Notes: generated by a model from the letters alone, not told the origin. DNA of 64,000 nucleotides from Pseudolabrys sp. Root1462 (GCF_001426945.1 NZ_LMFS01000004.1:268632-332631), one strand, 5' to 3'. Shown: positions 19,913-28,784, counted from the stretch's first letter. Numbers and translations: made by a program.

Positions 19913-19936
19913 GGTTAACGGGCTTGTTAACGGCTT
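19913..19936. repeat. Short tandem repeat GTTAACGGgCTT / GTTAACGGCTT
   Basis: Two near-identical 12-nt units lie in the divergent region between aroK and the 50-residue membrane protein. The two TTAA cores are 8 nt apart, one more than the CtrA consensus spacing of 7, so this is not called a CtrA site. Confidence 0.4.
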
Positions 19937-20022
19937 GCCAGAGGTTCCGGAACGTGGTCGTTCAGCGTGACATTGCGTACTGATTTGGGGCGTATCGCGG
20001 GGACGCGAGCCGGGTAGCGACC

Positions 20023-20175
20023 ATGCCGAGCCTGTTCCGATTCATTGTCATCGTCGGCTTCATCGCCGGGCTGGGTTACGTGGCCGTATTTTCGCTCGCC
20101 AATTTCATCAAGTACCAGCCGCGCGAGATCGTCGTGACGGTGCCGCCCGACAAATTCTTCAAGCAGCCGAAGTAA
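20023..20175 (+). CDS. Small conserved single-span membrane protein
   Basis: 50 residues, too short for usual ORF cut-offs. It begins MPSLFRFIVIVGFIAGLGY, has one hydrophobic segment at about residues 6-27, then a polar tail with REIVVTVPPDKFFKQPK. Similar short proteins of this shape (hydrophobic start, PREhxVxhPPDKFhK tail) precede xerD in Hyphomicrobiales as far as I recall. The stop is 16 nt before the xerD start, so the two are probably co-transcribed. Function unknown; a tail reaching into periplasm or cytoplasm cannot be decided from sequence. Confidence 0.75.
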   Translation: MPSLFRFIVIVGFIAGLGYVAVFSLANFIKYQPREIVVTVPPDKFFKQPK

Positions 20176-20191
20176 CCCGGCGAGCGCCATC

Positions 20192-21151
20192 ATGGCAGCA
20201 GCCCGGCCGAGCGACGACTCCCTGATCGAACTGTTCCTCGACATGCAGGCGGCCGAGCGAGGCGCCGGCGAGAATACGCTGGCGGCCTATCGCAACGACC
20301 TCACCGATCTCGCCGCGCATCTGCGCGCCGCCGGCACCTCGGTCGGCAAGGCCGGCACCGACGATCTGCGCGGCTTCCTCAAGAGCCTCGACGACCGCGG
20401 CTTTGCCGCCTCGTCGCTGGCGCGCCGGTTGTCGGCGACGCGGCAGCTCTATCGTTTCCTTTATGCCGAAGGAAAACGCGGCGACGATCCCGCCGCGGTG
20501 CTCGAGGGTCCGAAGCGCGGCAAGACCCTGCCCAAGATTTTATCGATCGCCGATGTCGACCGGCTGCTGACGCAGGCGCGCGCCAATGCCGAGAACACCG
20601 AGCAGCCGATAGCCGCGCGGCTGCGCGCGTCGCGCCTGCTGTGTCTGCTCGAAGTCGTCTATGCGACCGGCCTGCGCGTCTCCGAACTCGTGGCTTTGCC
20701 CGCGTCCGCGGCGCGGCCGCAGCAACAGATGCTGGTGGTGCGCGGCAAGGGCAACAAGGAACGGCTGGTGCCGGTGGGTGGCGCGGCCAAGCGCGCGATG
20801 GGCGAGTATCTGGCGCTGCGCGCCGACGCGGCGACGAAAGATCCGAAGAAAGCCGCGCCGTCGAAGTGGCTGTTCCCCTCGTTCGGCGAACAGGGCCACA
20901 TCACGCGTCAGCATTTCGCGCGCGAACTGAAGGCGCTCGGCGCGGCCTGCGGGCTCATCCCGTCGCAGCTGTCGCCGCACGTGCTGCGGCACGCCTTCGC
21001 CAGTCACCTGCTGCATAACGGCGCCGATCTGCGCGTCGTGCAGACGCTGCTCGGCCACGCCGACATCTCGACCACGCAGATCTATACCCACGTGCTCGAA
21101 GAGCGGCTCAAGAGCATGGTGCGCGACCTGCACCCGCTGGCGGATGAGTAG
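20192..21151 (+). CDS. xerD: Site-specific tyrosine recombinase XerD
   Basis: 319 residues. An N-terminal SAM-like core-binding domain (about 10-95) precedes the catalytic domain with the R-H-R-H-Y set: Arg in ATGLRVSEL, HVLRHAFASHLL, GHADISTTQIYTHV with the nucleophilic Tyr. XerD with XerC resolves chromosome dimers at dif, activated by FtsK. Length is slightly above the usual 300 because of an Ala/Lys-rich insertion near residues 210-230. No dif-like site is recognised in the window. It follows the small membrane protein by 16 nt. Confidence 0.94.
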   Translation: MAAARPSDDSLIELFLDMQAAERGAGENTLAAYRNDLTDLAAHLRAAGTSVGKAGTDDLRGFLKSLDDRGFAASSLARRLSATRQLYRFLYAEGKRGDDPAAVLEGPKRGKTLPKILSIADVDRLLTQARANAENTEQPIAARLRASRLLCLLEVVYATGLRVSELVALPASAARPQQQMLVVRGKGNKERLVPVGGAAKRAMGEYLALRADAATKDPKKAAPSKWLFPSFGEQGHITRQHFARELKALGAACGLIPSQLSPHVLRHAFASHLLHNGADLRVVQTLLGHADISTTQIYTHVLEERLKSMVRDLHPLADE

Positions 21152-21175
21152 CAGCGCGAACGGCGACGTCTGAGC

Positions 21176-22123
21176 CTACGCCGCCTGCTTGGGCTTCATG
21201 TAGTAGTTGGCGTTGCGGCCGAGCACGAGCTTGCGGATCAGCGCCCGCATCGCGAGGCTCTTGCGCAGCGGATCGACCACGGCCTTGACGCTACGGAACA
21301 GCGCCAGCTTTACGGTGTCGAGCGCCGGGTTGCGGCCGGGCGCGGCCTGCGGGAAACCGATACGGCGCAGCAGCGAGTTGACGACGAACACGTCGTTCTT
21401 GCGCATCACCGCCTTGGTCTTCCAGGTCACCGCCATCGAGATCGAATATTGCGAGCCGGTGCGCACCCAGTGCGGCCACAGATACGGCACGAACACGCCA
21501 TCGCCCGGGTTCAGCGCATAGCACTTCGACTTCGTTTCGAAATCGGCGCTGTAGCTGACGTTGCGATGCTTGGTCAGCGAATGCTCGATGGCGTCGTCCG
21601 TAACCACCGAACCGTCGCGGTTGTCGCAGATGGTGAAGAATTTCTCGCCGTGGATATGGACGAAAATGTTGTCCTCGGCATCGACGTGGAACGGCGTTGT
21701 GGCGTTCGGCGACGACACGAACATGAAGCCGCGGAGATCTTCGAAGCCGGCGGCTTCGAGATCGGCGTGACCATGCGCGCGAGCCAGCGCGTTGAGGCAA
21801 TCCTCGATTACGGCGCGATAGGCCGGGTGCTGCTCGACGCGCTTGAGCACCATCCAGGCGCCGGCGGTCTCGATGCTGCGCACCACCTCTTCGGGGTCGA
21901 GATCGATGAATTTCGTCTTGCTGGCATCCTGACCGATGGAGGCATCGCCCGAATTGTATTCGATCGAGTCGGCCGGCAAATGACGCACCAGATCGACGAC
22001 CTTCGGCAGCGTGAACAGCGGATTGCCGGCCAGTTGATGACGCAGCGAGAACGGCTGCATCGGAAAATTGGCGGCAAAGGCGGCGTGATCGACGGGCTCG
22101 ATCGTGGCGGTGGCGGCGGTCAT
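21176..22123 (-). CDS. Cupin-like (JmjC-type fold) protein
   Basis: 315 residues from ATG 22123, which has AGGA 8 nt upstream; ATG 22132 is in frame but lacks spacing. The central region holds a cupin/JmjC metal motif: TPFHVDAEDNIFVHIHGEKFF (His-x-Asp) and a distal His in VPYLWPHWV. This resembles 2-oxoglutarate/Fe(II) oxygenases of the cupin-like type, such as hydroxylases. The 2-oxoglutarate-binding residue is probably Lys in the GEKFF segment. Substrate unknown. It lies 5 nt after the acetyltransferase-like gene, so the two form a tight pair. Confidence 0.8.
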   Translation of the reverse strand: MTAATATIEPVDHAAFAANFPMQPFSLRHQLAGNPLFTLPKVVDLVRHLPADSIEYNSGDASIGQDASKTKFIDLDPEEVVRSIETAGAWMVLKRVEQHPAYRAVIEDCLNALARAHGHADLEAAGFEDLRGFMFVSSPNATTPFHVDAEDNIFVHIHGEKFFTICDNRDGSVVTDDAIEHSLTKHRNVSYSADFETKSKCYALNPGDGVFVPYLWPHWVRTGSQYSISMAVTWKTKAVMRKNDVFVVNSLLRRIGFPQAAPGRNPALDTVKLALFRSVKAVVDPLRKSLAMRALIRKLVLGRNANYYMKPKQAA

Positions 22124-22128
22124 GGAGT

Positions 22129-23346
22129 TCATCCTTTCAGCTTGCGCAAGCGGCGATAGAGGGCGCGCGCGGCGTTGCGCAGCGTGCGCCGTGTTTCAAT
22201 CAGGGCGGCAAAGAGCGCGAGCGCCGCGGCGCCCGGTTGGGTCGGTAACAGCAGGTCGCCGATCGGCTGGCGGTCGCGCCAGATGTGATCGATCATCGGG
22301 TGGTTGGCGATCGCGGTTGAATCGACGCTGTCGATTTGCCCGTCGGCGCACATCGCGCGCGTGATGTCGAGCGTGAGTTGCACGCCGGGCGACATCTTGG
22401 CCGCGCCCTCGTCGTAAGCGATCTTGAAGAAATAGGCGCGGCGCAGATGCCGGATCAGCACGCCGGCGGCCACGACCTTGTCGCCGCTGGCCAGCGTCGC
22501 AATCTGGGCGGCGCCGTCGCGCACCATCGCCGGCAAGGCTTCCCTCATGAAGGCGATGTCGCCTTCCTTCGCGGCCAGTGCGGTGCCCGCCGCGCCCTTC
22601 CAGCCGGCGGCTTCCAGCGCCAGGAACGATTCGAGCGCGGCTTCGGCCTCCGCGCCCGGCGCGGCGATACGGAATTTGACTTCGCCGTTGTCGGCGAGGC
22701 GGTTGCGCTGCCGGCGCAGTTCTTTCAGCTTCTTCGAACCGAGAGCGGCGATGGCATCGTCTTCACCTTGCGTGGCGTCGAGACGCGCGCGCTCATGCAT
22801 ATCGAAAACGCGCGGCGCGACCCCGAAGCCTTCGACCGCGCTGCGCAGCGCCGTTGCCGCCGGGCCATCCTGCGCCATCGCCGGCAGCATCACGGCGTAA
22901 GCGCCGGCCTTGCGTGCGGCCGCCATCAAGGCCCGTCCGGCGGCTTCCGGCTGATCGCGATCGAGCAGCGGCGTCGTCAGCGGACCATAGGCGTACCAGC
23001 CGACAAAGAACGGCAGCGGCAGTCGCAGACAATTCCACGCCGGGGCAACCAGCATCAGCCCGATGAGGCGTCGGCGCGCCGGGCTTTCCCAGGCCAGCAA
23101 CGCCCGCATGCCGATCTGACCTTTGACGTGGCGTGCGACGGCGCGCGCCCAGGCCGGATGATAGAATGCGTTGGCTTCGATCGCGCGCACGGCAAGGTCC
23201 GCCCATGCGGCTTGCGGCACGGCCAGGACGTCGGTGACCTCAAAGGTCGCAAGATCGCCGCGCGCATACGCGCGGTCGCGTTTCAGCGCCGCACGGGCTC
23301 CGGCAATCCAGCCTTGAACGGTGTAACGACTATCGACGACCGACAT
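22129..23346 (-). CDS. GNAT-fold (BioF2/FemAB-like) acyltransferase
   Basis: 405 residues from ATG 23346, chosen because GGGGA precedes it by 3-7 nt; an upstream in-frame start would add a non-similar segment. The C-terminal half (KKLKELRRQRNRLADNG, then AALESFLALEAAGWKG, then AYFFKIAYDE) is the pattern of the GNAT-like domain called Acetyltransf_6 (BioF2/CelD/FemAB), found in proteins that acylate envelope polysaccharide, lipids or peptides. Substrate is not predicted. It pairs with the cupin-like oxygenase downstream. Confidence 0.82.
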   Translation of the reverse strand: MSVVDSRYTVQGWIAGARAALKRDRAYARGDLATFEVTDVLAVPQAAWADLAVRAIEANAFYHPAWARAVARHVKGQIGMRALLAWESPARRRLIGLMLVAPAWNCLRLPLPFFVGWYAYGPLTTPLLDRDQPEAAGRALMAAARKAGAYAVMLPAMAQDGPAATALRSAVEGFGVAPRVFDMHERARLDATQGEDDAIAALGSKKLKELRRQRNRLADNGEVKFRIAAPGAEAEAALESFLALEAAGWKGAAGTALAAKEGDIAFMREALPAMVRDGAAQIATLASGDKVVAAGVLIRHLRRAYFFKIAYDEGAAKMSPGVQLTLDITRAMCADGQIDSVDSTAIANHPMIDHIWRDRQPIGDLLLPTQPGAAALALFAALIETRRTLRNAARALYRRLRKLKG

Positions 23347-23604
23347 GGATCCCCTGTCCCTTGCCTCGGCCGGGACAGTGAGGGCCGCGATCTTAAGGCC
23401 GGGCAAAAATGACCCCGGTATCCACGGTTAAAGCGCGTTCACCGTTAAATCCCGGTAAGGCGGGCGGGTGGTATTGGCCGGTAATCATTAAGGAATTGGA
23501 GGGCATGATCGCCCTCGCTTGACTAACGCCCCACTATGGGTCAGTTGGCCCACCGTGACCGGCCCGCCGGTTTCCCCGATTTTTCAGCGAAATATCCGGA
23601 CCTC

Positions 23605-24573
23605 ATGCGCAGCTATCTCGACTTCGAAAAACCGGTGGCCGAGCTTGAGGCCAAGGTCGAGGAACTGCGCGCGCTGGCGGCAACCGACAATGCCGTCTCC
23701 GTCACCGAGGAAATCGGCAAGATCGAGGGCAAGGCCGCACAGGCGCTCAAGGAGCTCTACAGCGGCCTGACGCCATGGCAGAAAACTCAGGTCGCGCGCC
23801 ACCCTCAGCGTCCGCACTGCCTCGACTACATCAACAATATGATCACGGACTTCGTGCCCCTCGCCGGCGATCGCAAGTTCGGCGATGACGCGGCGATCGT
23901 TGCCGGCTTCGGCCGCTTCCGCGGTGAAAGCATCTGCATCCTCGGTCACGAGAAAGGCAGCGACACCGAAAGCCGCCTCAAGCACAATTTCGGCATGGCC
24001 CGCCCGGAAGGCTATCGCAAAGCGGTGCGGCTGATGGAAATGGCCGATCGTTTCGGCATTCCGGTGCTGTCGCTGGTCGACACCGCCGGCGCTTATCCAG
24101 GCATCGGCGCTGAAGAGCGCGGTCAGGCCGAAGCCATCGCGCGCTCGACCGACGTTTGTCTCGGCCTCACGGTGCCGAATGTCGCGGTCATTCTCGGCGA
24201 AGGCGGGTCGGGCGGCGCGATTGCGCTCGCCACCGCCAACAAAGTGCTGATGCTCGAACACGCGATCTACAGCGTGATTTCGCCGGAAGGCGCGGCGTCG
24301 ATCCTGTGGCGCGATTCCACCAAGGCCCAGGAAGCTGCGACCAACATGAAGATCACGGCGCAGGACATGGTCCGCTTTGGCGTCATCGACACCATTGTGC
24401 CGGAGCCGACCGGCGGGGCGCACCGCGACCCGCGCGAGGCCATCGCCTCGACCGCCGATGCCATCGCCGCCGCATTTGCTGAATTGCGCGGCCTGGATCG
24501 CGACGCCGTGCGCAAGGCGCGCCGCGACAAATTCCTGGCCATGGGCCGGATTCCGGCGCGTTCGGCCGGCTGA
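23605..24573 (+). CDS. accA: Acetyl-CoA carboxylase carboxyltransferase subunit alpha
   Basis: 322 residues from ATG 23605. The frame is open from 23536, but AccA proteins of this group begin with the [10 protein letters not shown] pattern and the length then fits the usual 317-322. The family signature [12 protein letters not shown], the [18 protein letters not shown] oxyanion region and [12 protein letters not shown] are present. AccA with AccD transfers carboxyl from biotin on AccB to acetyl-CoA, the first step of fatty acid synthesis. No other acc gene is near, as usual in Alphaproteobacteria. Confidence 0.96.
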   Translation: MRSYLDFEKPVAELEAKVEELRALAATDNAVSVTEEIGKIEGKAAQALKELYSGLTPWQKTQVARHPQRPHCLDYINNMITDFVPLAGDRKFGDDAAIVAGFGRFRGESICILGHEKGSDTESRLKHNFGMARPEGYRKAVRLMEMADRFGIPVLSLVDTAGAYPGIGAEERGQAEAIARSTDVCLGLTVPNVAVILGEGGSGGAIALATANKVLMLEHAIYSVISPEGAASILWRDSTKAQEAATNMKITAQDMVRFGVIDTIVPEPTGGAHRDPREAIASTADAIAAAFAELRGLDRDAVRKARRDKFLAMGRIPARSAG

Positions 24574-24769
24574 CGTACCGGCCCGGCCCTGCCCGGCCGT
24601 GGCCCCGCCGCGACCGCCCCTATCCGGCATCAAAAACGCCTGTCTCCGGGCTTTAGGCCAGATTCACCATAGGGTTAGCGCAGAAGCCTGCGACGCCGGA
24701 TTGCCTTGCAGATGCCATATCTTCTGGCTAACCATATTCGTATGGGGCCTGCCCCCGGGGAGTACCGTT

Positions 24770-26269
24770 TTGACTGCACGCTTCGTACGCGCCGTGATGG
24801 CGGCCGCCGCTCTTTCTGCGGCCATGGCGCTTGCTGCCTGCAATCCCGACGATCTTGCGCCCAACAGCCGCGCCGCGGCCCCGCTGTCGTCGGCCATGGT
24901 TTCGGACATCGCGTCCAAGAACATGGATACCGGCTCGCCGATCCTCGCCCGCATCTTCAAGGAAGAAGCGGAGATGGAAGTCTGGAAGCAAACCCGCGAC
25001 GGCCAGTACGCGCTGCTCAAGACCTATCCGATCTGCCGCTGGTCCGGCGACCTCGGTCCGAAGAAGAAGGAAGGCGACCGCCAGGCGCCGGAAGGCTTCT
25101 ATACGATCACGCCGGGTCAGATGAATCCGGCTTCGAGCTACTATCTCGCGTTCAACACCGGCTTCCCCAATGCCTATGACCGTTCGCACGGTTACACCGG
25201 CTCGGAGCTGATGGTGCATGGCGACTGCTCGTCGCGCGGCTGCTACGCGATGACCGACGAACAGATCCAGGAAATCTATGCGTTGGCGCGCGAGTCTTTC
25301 CACGGCGGCCAGCGCGCATTCCAGCTGCAGGCCTTTCCGTTCCGCATGACCGCGCTGAACATGGCCAAGCATCGCAACAATCCGAACTTCGCGTTCTGGA
25401 AGATGCTGAAGGAAGGCTACGACAACTTCGAGGTCACGCGTCAGGAGCCGAAGGTCGCGGTGTGCGAGAAGCGCTATGTGTTCGATCCGGCGACGACCGA
25501 TGCCGAAGGCAGGCCGCTGAAGTTCAATGCCGCCGGCAAGTGCCCGGCCTATGAACTCGACAAGAACATCGCCGACGCCGTGCTCGAGCATCGCCGTCAG
25601 GAACAGACCCAGATGGCGCATTACATCGCGCAGGGCGTCGCCACCGTGCCGTTCCGCACCGGCATCGACGGCGGCATGAACCAGGTATTCGCCGAGAAGC
25701 TCGGCACCCAGGAAGGCTACGACGCCAAGGGCCGTCCGATCTTGGTCGCGACGGCGCCCGGCGCGCTGCCGCGCGGCGACAACCAGCCGATCCCCGCCAC
25801 TTTGGTGAGCGTGCCGAAGCCGGTCCAGGCGGAGCCGGCCGAGCCGCAGGTGCAACTGGCGAGCGCCCCGGCGGCCGCCGAACCGGCTGCCACTCCGTCG
25901 GCTGCCAAGGGTCTCCTGGGCAGCCTCTTCGGCGACTCGAAGGCCGCCGAGGCGGGAGCGTCCGCCATGGCGACAGCCGTTCCCGCGCCAAAGCCAGCAC
26001 CGCGTCAGACCGCCAAGCCGGCTGCGGTCCGCACCGCCAATGCCGCGCCGAAGGCGCAGGCGCCCGCCAGCAAACCGCAGGTGGCGCAGAGCGAACCGGC
26101 CGCAAAGCCGCGCGTGGCGACGATCGAGAAGCCGGCGGCAAACGAAACACCGCAGCTTCGCACTGCCTATTCCGCAGCGCCGCCCGCCAACAACAACAGT
26201 TCTCTGACGGGCGCGCAGCCGGTGGTGCCGGTCGGCAGCTTCAGCTCACGCTGGTCCGGCGTTCAGTAA
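24770..26269 (+). CDS. YafK-type L,D-transpeptidase-like lipoprotein
   Basis: 499 residues from TTG 24770, with GGGGAG 7 nt upstream; the longer open frame upstream overlaps accA and is rejected. A lipoprotein signal ends in LAAC (residues 24-27 approx.), so the protein is likely anchored in a membrane. The catalytic region (about 60-190) has MVHGDCSSRGCYAM, a variant of the HGxx-SxGC motif with the active Cys, as in YafK/DpaA. YafK (DpaA) releases Lpp from peptidoglycan in E. coli. The last ~180 residues are low-complexity Pro/Ala/Lys, probably disordered. Substrate in this organism is inferred. Confidence 0.87.
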   Translation: MTARFVRAVMAAAALSAAMALAACNPDDLAPNSRAAAPLSSAMVSDIASKNMDTGSPILARIFKEEAEMEVWKQTRDGQYALLKTYPICRWSGDLGPKKKEGDRQAPEGFYTITPGQMNPASSYYLAFNTGFPNAYDRSHGYTGSELMVHGDCSSRGCYAMTDEQIQEIYALARESFHGGQRAFQLQAFPFRMTALNMAKHRNNPNFAFWKMLKEGYDNFEVTRQEPKVAVCEKRYVFDPATTDAEGRPLKFNAAGKCPAYELDKNIADAVLEHRRQEQTQMAHYIAQGVATVPFRTGIDGGMNQVFAEKLGTQEGYDAKGRPILVATAPGALPRGDNQPIPATLVSVPKPVQAEPAEPQVQLASAPAAAEPAATPSAAKGLLGSLFGDSKAAEAGASAMATAVPAPKPAPRQTAKPAAVRTANAAPKAQAPASKPQVAQSEPAAKPRVATIEKPAANETPQLRTAYSAAPPANNNSSLTGAQPVVPVGSFSSRWSGVQ

Positions 26270-26300
26270 TTTCCAATTTCGAATCGTGTAGGCTGGGCTG

Positions 26301-26555
26301 ATGTCCGCCTACGTGTACGTTCTCGGTTGCCGCAGCAACGATCGCGTCCTGACCTACGTCGGCTGGACCAACGATATCGAGCGCCGGGTCGCCCAGCACA
26401 ATGCCGGCAAGGGCGCGCGCTCGACCCGCGGGCGCCTGTGGCAGCTTCTGCACTCCGAAAGCTTCGCCACCAAGGCGGAGGCGATGAGCCGCGAGTGGCA
26501 TCTCAAGCGCGAGCGCGCTTTCCGAAAGGCGCTTGCCGAGAAAATCGGCCGTTAG
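26301..26555 (+). CDS. GIY-YIG domain protein (UPF0213-like)
   Basis: 84 residues. The motif is present as YVYVLGC...LTYVGWTNDIERRVAQHN with the catalytic Arg and a later Glu in AMSREWHLK. Stand-alone short GIY-YIG proteins are structure-selective nucleases or putative nucleases; the cellular job is unknown. No Shine-Dalgarno sequence is evident. It lies 31 nt after the L,D-transpeptidase gene on the same strand. Confidence 0.88.
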   Translation: MSAYVYVLGCRSNDRVLTYVGWTNDIERRVAQHNAGKGARSTRGRLWQLLHSESFATKAEAMSREWHLKRERAFRKALAEKIGR

Positions 26556-26733
26556 CGGCGCATAAAAATCAAACCTGCGACAGATGGACACAGCCGCTGC
26601 GCGGGTTTAGGCATACCGCCTCAGGCCTCCACGCCGTCCGCCGAAGGAGCATGCCATCAATTACGCAGCCCCCATCGCCGCCGCCGCCCTGCCGCGTTTC
26701 AACGACGGCACCTGGGAATTTCCGGTTCTTCAC

Positions 26734-27894
26734 GTGCGCGGCGGCACCTCGACCGGCCTCGTCATCTGGGACCGCGCCGCGCCCAAAGACGTCGCGCTGC
26801 GCGAGGAACTGCTGCGCCATCTGATGGGCCTGCCGCTGCAAGGCACCAGCAGCGACGCCAAGCAGATCACCGGGCTCGGGCGCGGCTATCCGACGAGCAA
26901 CAAGGCGTTCTTCGCCGCGTTCGAACAAAAGCCCGACGGCGCGCCGCGCATCGTCTCGACGCTGGCGCAACTGGCGCACGGCAAGGCCGAGGTCGACTGG
27001 AGCGTGAACTGCGGGAACATGTCGGCGGCGCTGCCGTTCTGGGCGATCGATCAGAAATTCCTGCCGCGCCAGCTCGACGGCAGCGGCGAAGTCGAGATCT
27101 TCAACACCAACACCAAGACGGTGATGACCGGCCGCGTCGCGCTCGACGGCGACGGTTTCGCCATGACGGAAATTCCCGGCGTCGACGGCGCGTTTCCCGG
27201 CGTCGATCTGTTCATCGCCAATCCGGTCGGCGCCAAGACCGGCAAGGCGCTGCCGACCGGCAATGTCACGGACAAATTCGGCGCCTACACCGTGTCCTGC
27301 GTCGATGTCGCGGTGCCGATGGTGATCGCGCGCGCGTCCGAATTCGGCAAGACCGGCACGGAAGACGTGAAGGCCCTACGTGGCGACGCCACCTTCTTCA
27401 ACGCGCTGCGCACTCTGTGGATCGAGGCCGGCCTGAAGATGGGCCTCAAGGGCAAGGGCGGCAAGCCGATGACCGCGGACGAACTCGCCAACAGCGAGAC
27501 GATCCCGAAAGTCTGCATCGTCGGTCCGGCCGTGAACGGCGGCAACATCTCGACGCGCTACTTCACGCCGCAGGAAGGCCACGCCACCATGGCGGTGACC
27601 GGCGGCTGCTGTCTCGCCGCGGCCTGTCTCATCCCCGGCACCGTGGCGCACGAACTGGCGCGCGGCCTGCCGGCGCTCGGGGCGACACCGTCCGAAGCCA
27701 CCGTCGATATCGAAAATCCCGCCGGCATTCTCTCCGCGACCATCGAAGGCACGCACGCGCACGGCGAAACAAAAATCACGCGCGCCGCCTACAAGCGCTC
27801 GGCGCAGATTCTGCTGCGCGGCTATGTGCCGCTGTACCGCGCCTCGGCTGCGCTCAACGGCGCGCTCGCCGAAATCGCCGCCGCCAAGGCGTGA
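26734..27894 (+). CDS. PrpF-like isomerase family protein (N-terminus uncertain)
   Basis: 386 residues from GTG 26734, the first standard start in the frame. It belongs to the PrpF/DUF453 family of cis-trans and double-bond isomerases acting on unsaturated di- and tricarboxylates: RGGTSTG near the start, GNISTRYFTPQEGHATMAVTG near the end with conserved catalytic residues. The frame is open and protein-like upstream from 26656 (ending in GTWEFPVLHVRGGTS), which would supply the first beta-strand that GTG 26734 removes. AAGGAG at 26644-26649 sits 6 nt before codon ATC 26656. No ATG, GTG or TTG exists between the upstream stop at 26608 and 26734. No prp or acn neighbours are present, so substrate is not known. 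Confidence 0.86.
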   Translation: MRGGTSTGLVIWDRAAPKDVALREELLRHLMGLPLQGTSSDAKQITGLGRGYPTSNKAFFAAFEQKPDGAPRIVSTLAQLAHGKAEVDWSVNCGNMSAALPFWAIDQKFLPRQLDGSGEVEIFNTNTKTVMTGRVALDGDGFAMTEIPGVDGAFPGVDLFIANPVGAKTGKALPTGNVTDKFGAYTVSCVDVAVPMVIARASEFGKTGTEDVKALRGDATFFNALRTLWIEAGLKMGLKGKGGKPMTADELANSETIPKVCIVGPAVNGGNISTRYFTPQEGHATMAVTGGCCLAAACLIPGTVAHELARGLPALGATPSEATVDIENPAGILSATIEGTHAHGETKITRAAYKRSAQILLRGYVPLYRASAALNGALAEIAAAKA

Positions 27895-27909
27895 GGCTCT
27901 TGCAGGCGA

Positions 27910-28173
27910 TCAGTGCGGCCGGCCGTCTTCGTCGGCCGCTGCCGCCATCGTCCGCGTCAGATCGACGATGTCCTGCTCAATATCGCTCAGCCGCGTGGTG
28001 AGCTCGAGATAGCGCAGCGTCGAAGCGCCGTTCTCCGCCCAGACGCCCTGGCGACGCGAGGCTTCGGGCTGCTCGGCCATATCGGCGATCATGATTTCGA
28101 TCGCCGCCTCGAGTTCGTCGCGCTGACGCTGAAGCTCGGCGAGCTGAACGGTCTTGTCGGGTTTCCTTGCCAT
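27910..28173 (-). CDS. Small coiled-coil hypothetical protein
   Basis: 87 residues from ATG 28173. Residues about 10-40 and 55-75 have heptad-like Leu/Ile spacing with Glu, Arg and Gln (QLAELQRQRDELEAAIEIM and LELTTRLSDIEQDIVDL), so two helices in a coiled coil are likely. I do not recognise a family. It converges with the PrpF-like gene, 15 nt between stops. The next gene upstream on the same strand, a RaiA-like gene, ends at 28206, 33 nt before its start, so the two may share a transcript. Confidence 0.65.
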   Translation of the reverse strand: MARKPDKTVQLAELQRQRDELEAAIEIMIADMAEQPEASRRQGVWAENGASTLRYLELTTRLSDIEQDIVDLTRTMAAAADEDGRPH

Positions 28174-28205
28174 CGGCGCACTTCGACCATGCGTGCCTTG
28201 CGCGG

Positions 28206-28784
28206 TCAAGCGCGTTCGAGCACCCGCACCTTGCTGGCGGTCGGGCCGGTGTCGCCTTCGCCGGCAACGTACGTCACGCCGTCGCCGCGGCGCAGCGCGT
28301 CGAATTCGCCGGTCAGCAGGCTGTTGCGATGGAAGTAAAGCAGGCCGCCCTCGGCGGTCATGACGAAGCCGTGGTCCTCATCGGGATGCATCTCCGCGAT
28401 CTGGCCGCGAAATTCATGCGCTGCCTCGTGCGTCCGGACCTGCTGATGATCGGTCACGATGTCCTTGACCTGCGCCAGCCGTTGCTCCGCGATGCGGAAA
28501 GCTTCATTGACTGCGTTGTGCACGTCCGGCGACTGAAACTTGCGTTGCAGATGGCCGGTTCCGTGCGCCACCACGATGTCCTTGCGACCGGGCAGCGAAA
28601 TCTCGATCCGCACCACCGGCGGCATTGTGCCGGCAGCGTTCTGGTTGAGCTGGTCGATACGAACCCGGCAGGTCGTCATGCGGCCGTAGATGCGTTCGAG
28701 ATTATCGATGTGGCGGCCGATCGCGTCCTTGACGGCATCGGACGGCTCGCAGCGATGGAACGAGATTTCAGGTTCGATTTGCAT
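28206..28784 (-). CDS. RaiA/HPF-like ribosome-associated domain fused to a cold-shock domain
   Basis: 192 residues. Residues 1-110 follow the sigma-54 modulation/HPF (RaiA) fold: the start EISFHRCEPSDAVKDAIGRHIDNLERIYGRM, an acidic-basic helix pair, and a strand ending EISLPGRKDIVV. Residues about 120-190 resemble the cold-shock OB-fold: RGQIAEM, HGFV, LLYFHRNSLL, and LRRGDGVTY. HPF/RaiA proteins dock in the decoding region of stalled ribosomes; CSDs bind single-stranded RNA. The combination suggests a ribosome- or RNA-associated stress protein. Not the classical hpf, which sits by rpoN. Confidence 0.83.
   Translation of the reverse strand: MQIEPEISFHRCEPSDAVKDAIGRHIDNLERIYGRMTTCRVRIDQLNQNAAGTMPPVVRIEISLPGRKDIVVAHGTGHLQRKFQSPDVHNAVNEAFRIAEQRLAQVKDIVTDHQQVRTHEAAHEFRGQIAEMHPDEDHGFVMTAEGGLLYFHRNSLLTGEFDALRRGDGVTYVAGEGDTGPTASKVRVLERA

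Noticed and set aside
19915-19930. CtrA site TTAA-N-TTAA
   Set aside because: The spacing is 8 nt, not 7.
24728-25855. 375-codon minus-strand frame
   Set aside because: Antisense to the L,D-transpeptidase gene; no motif.
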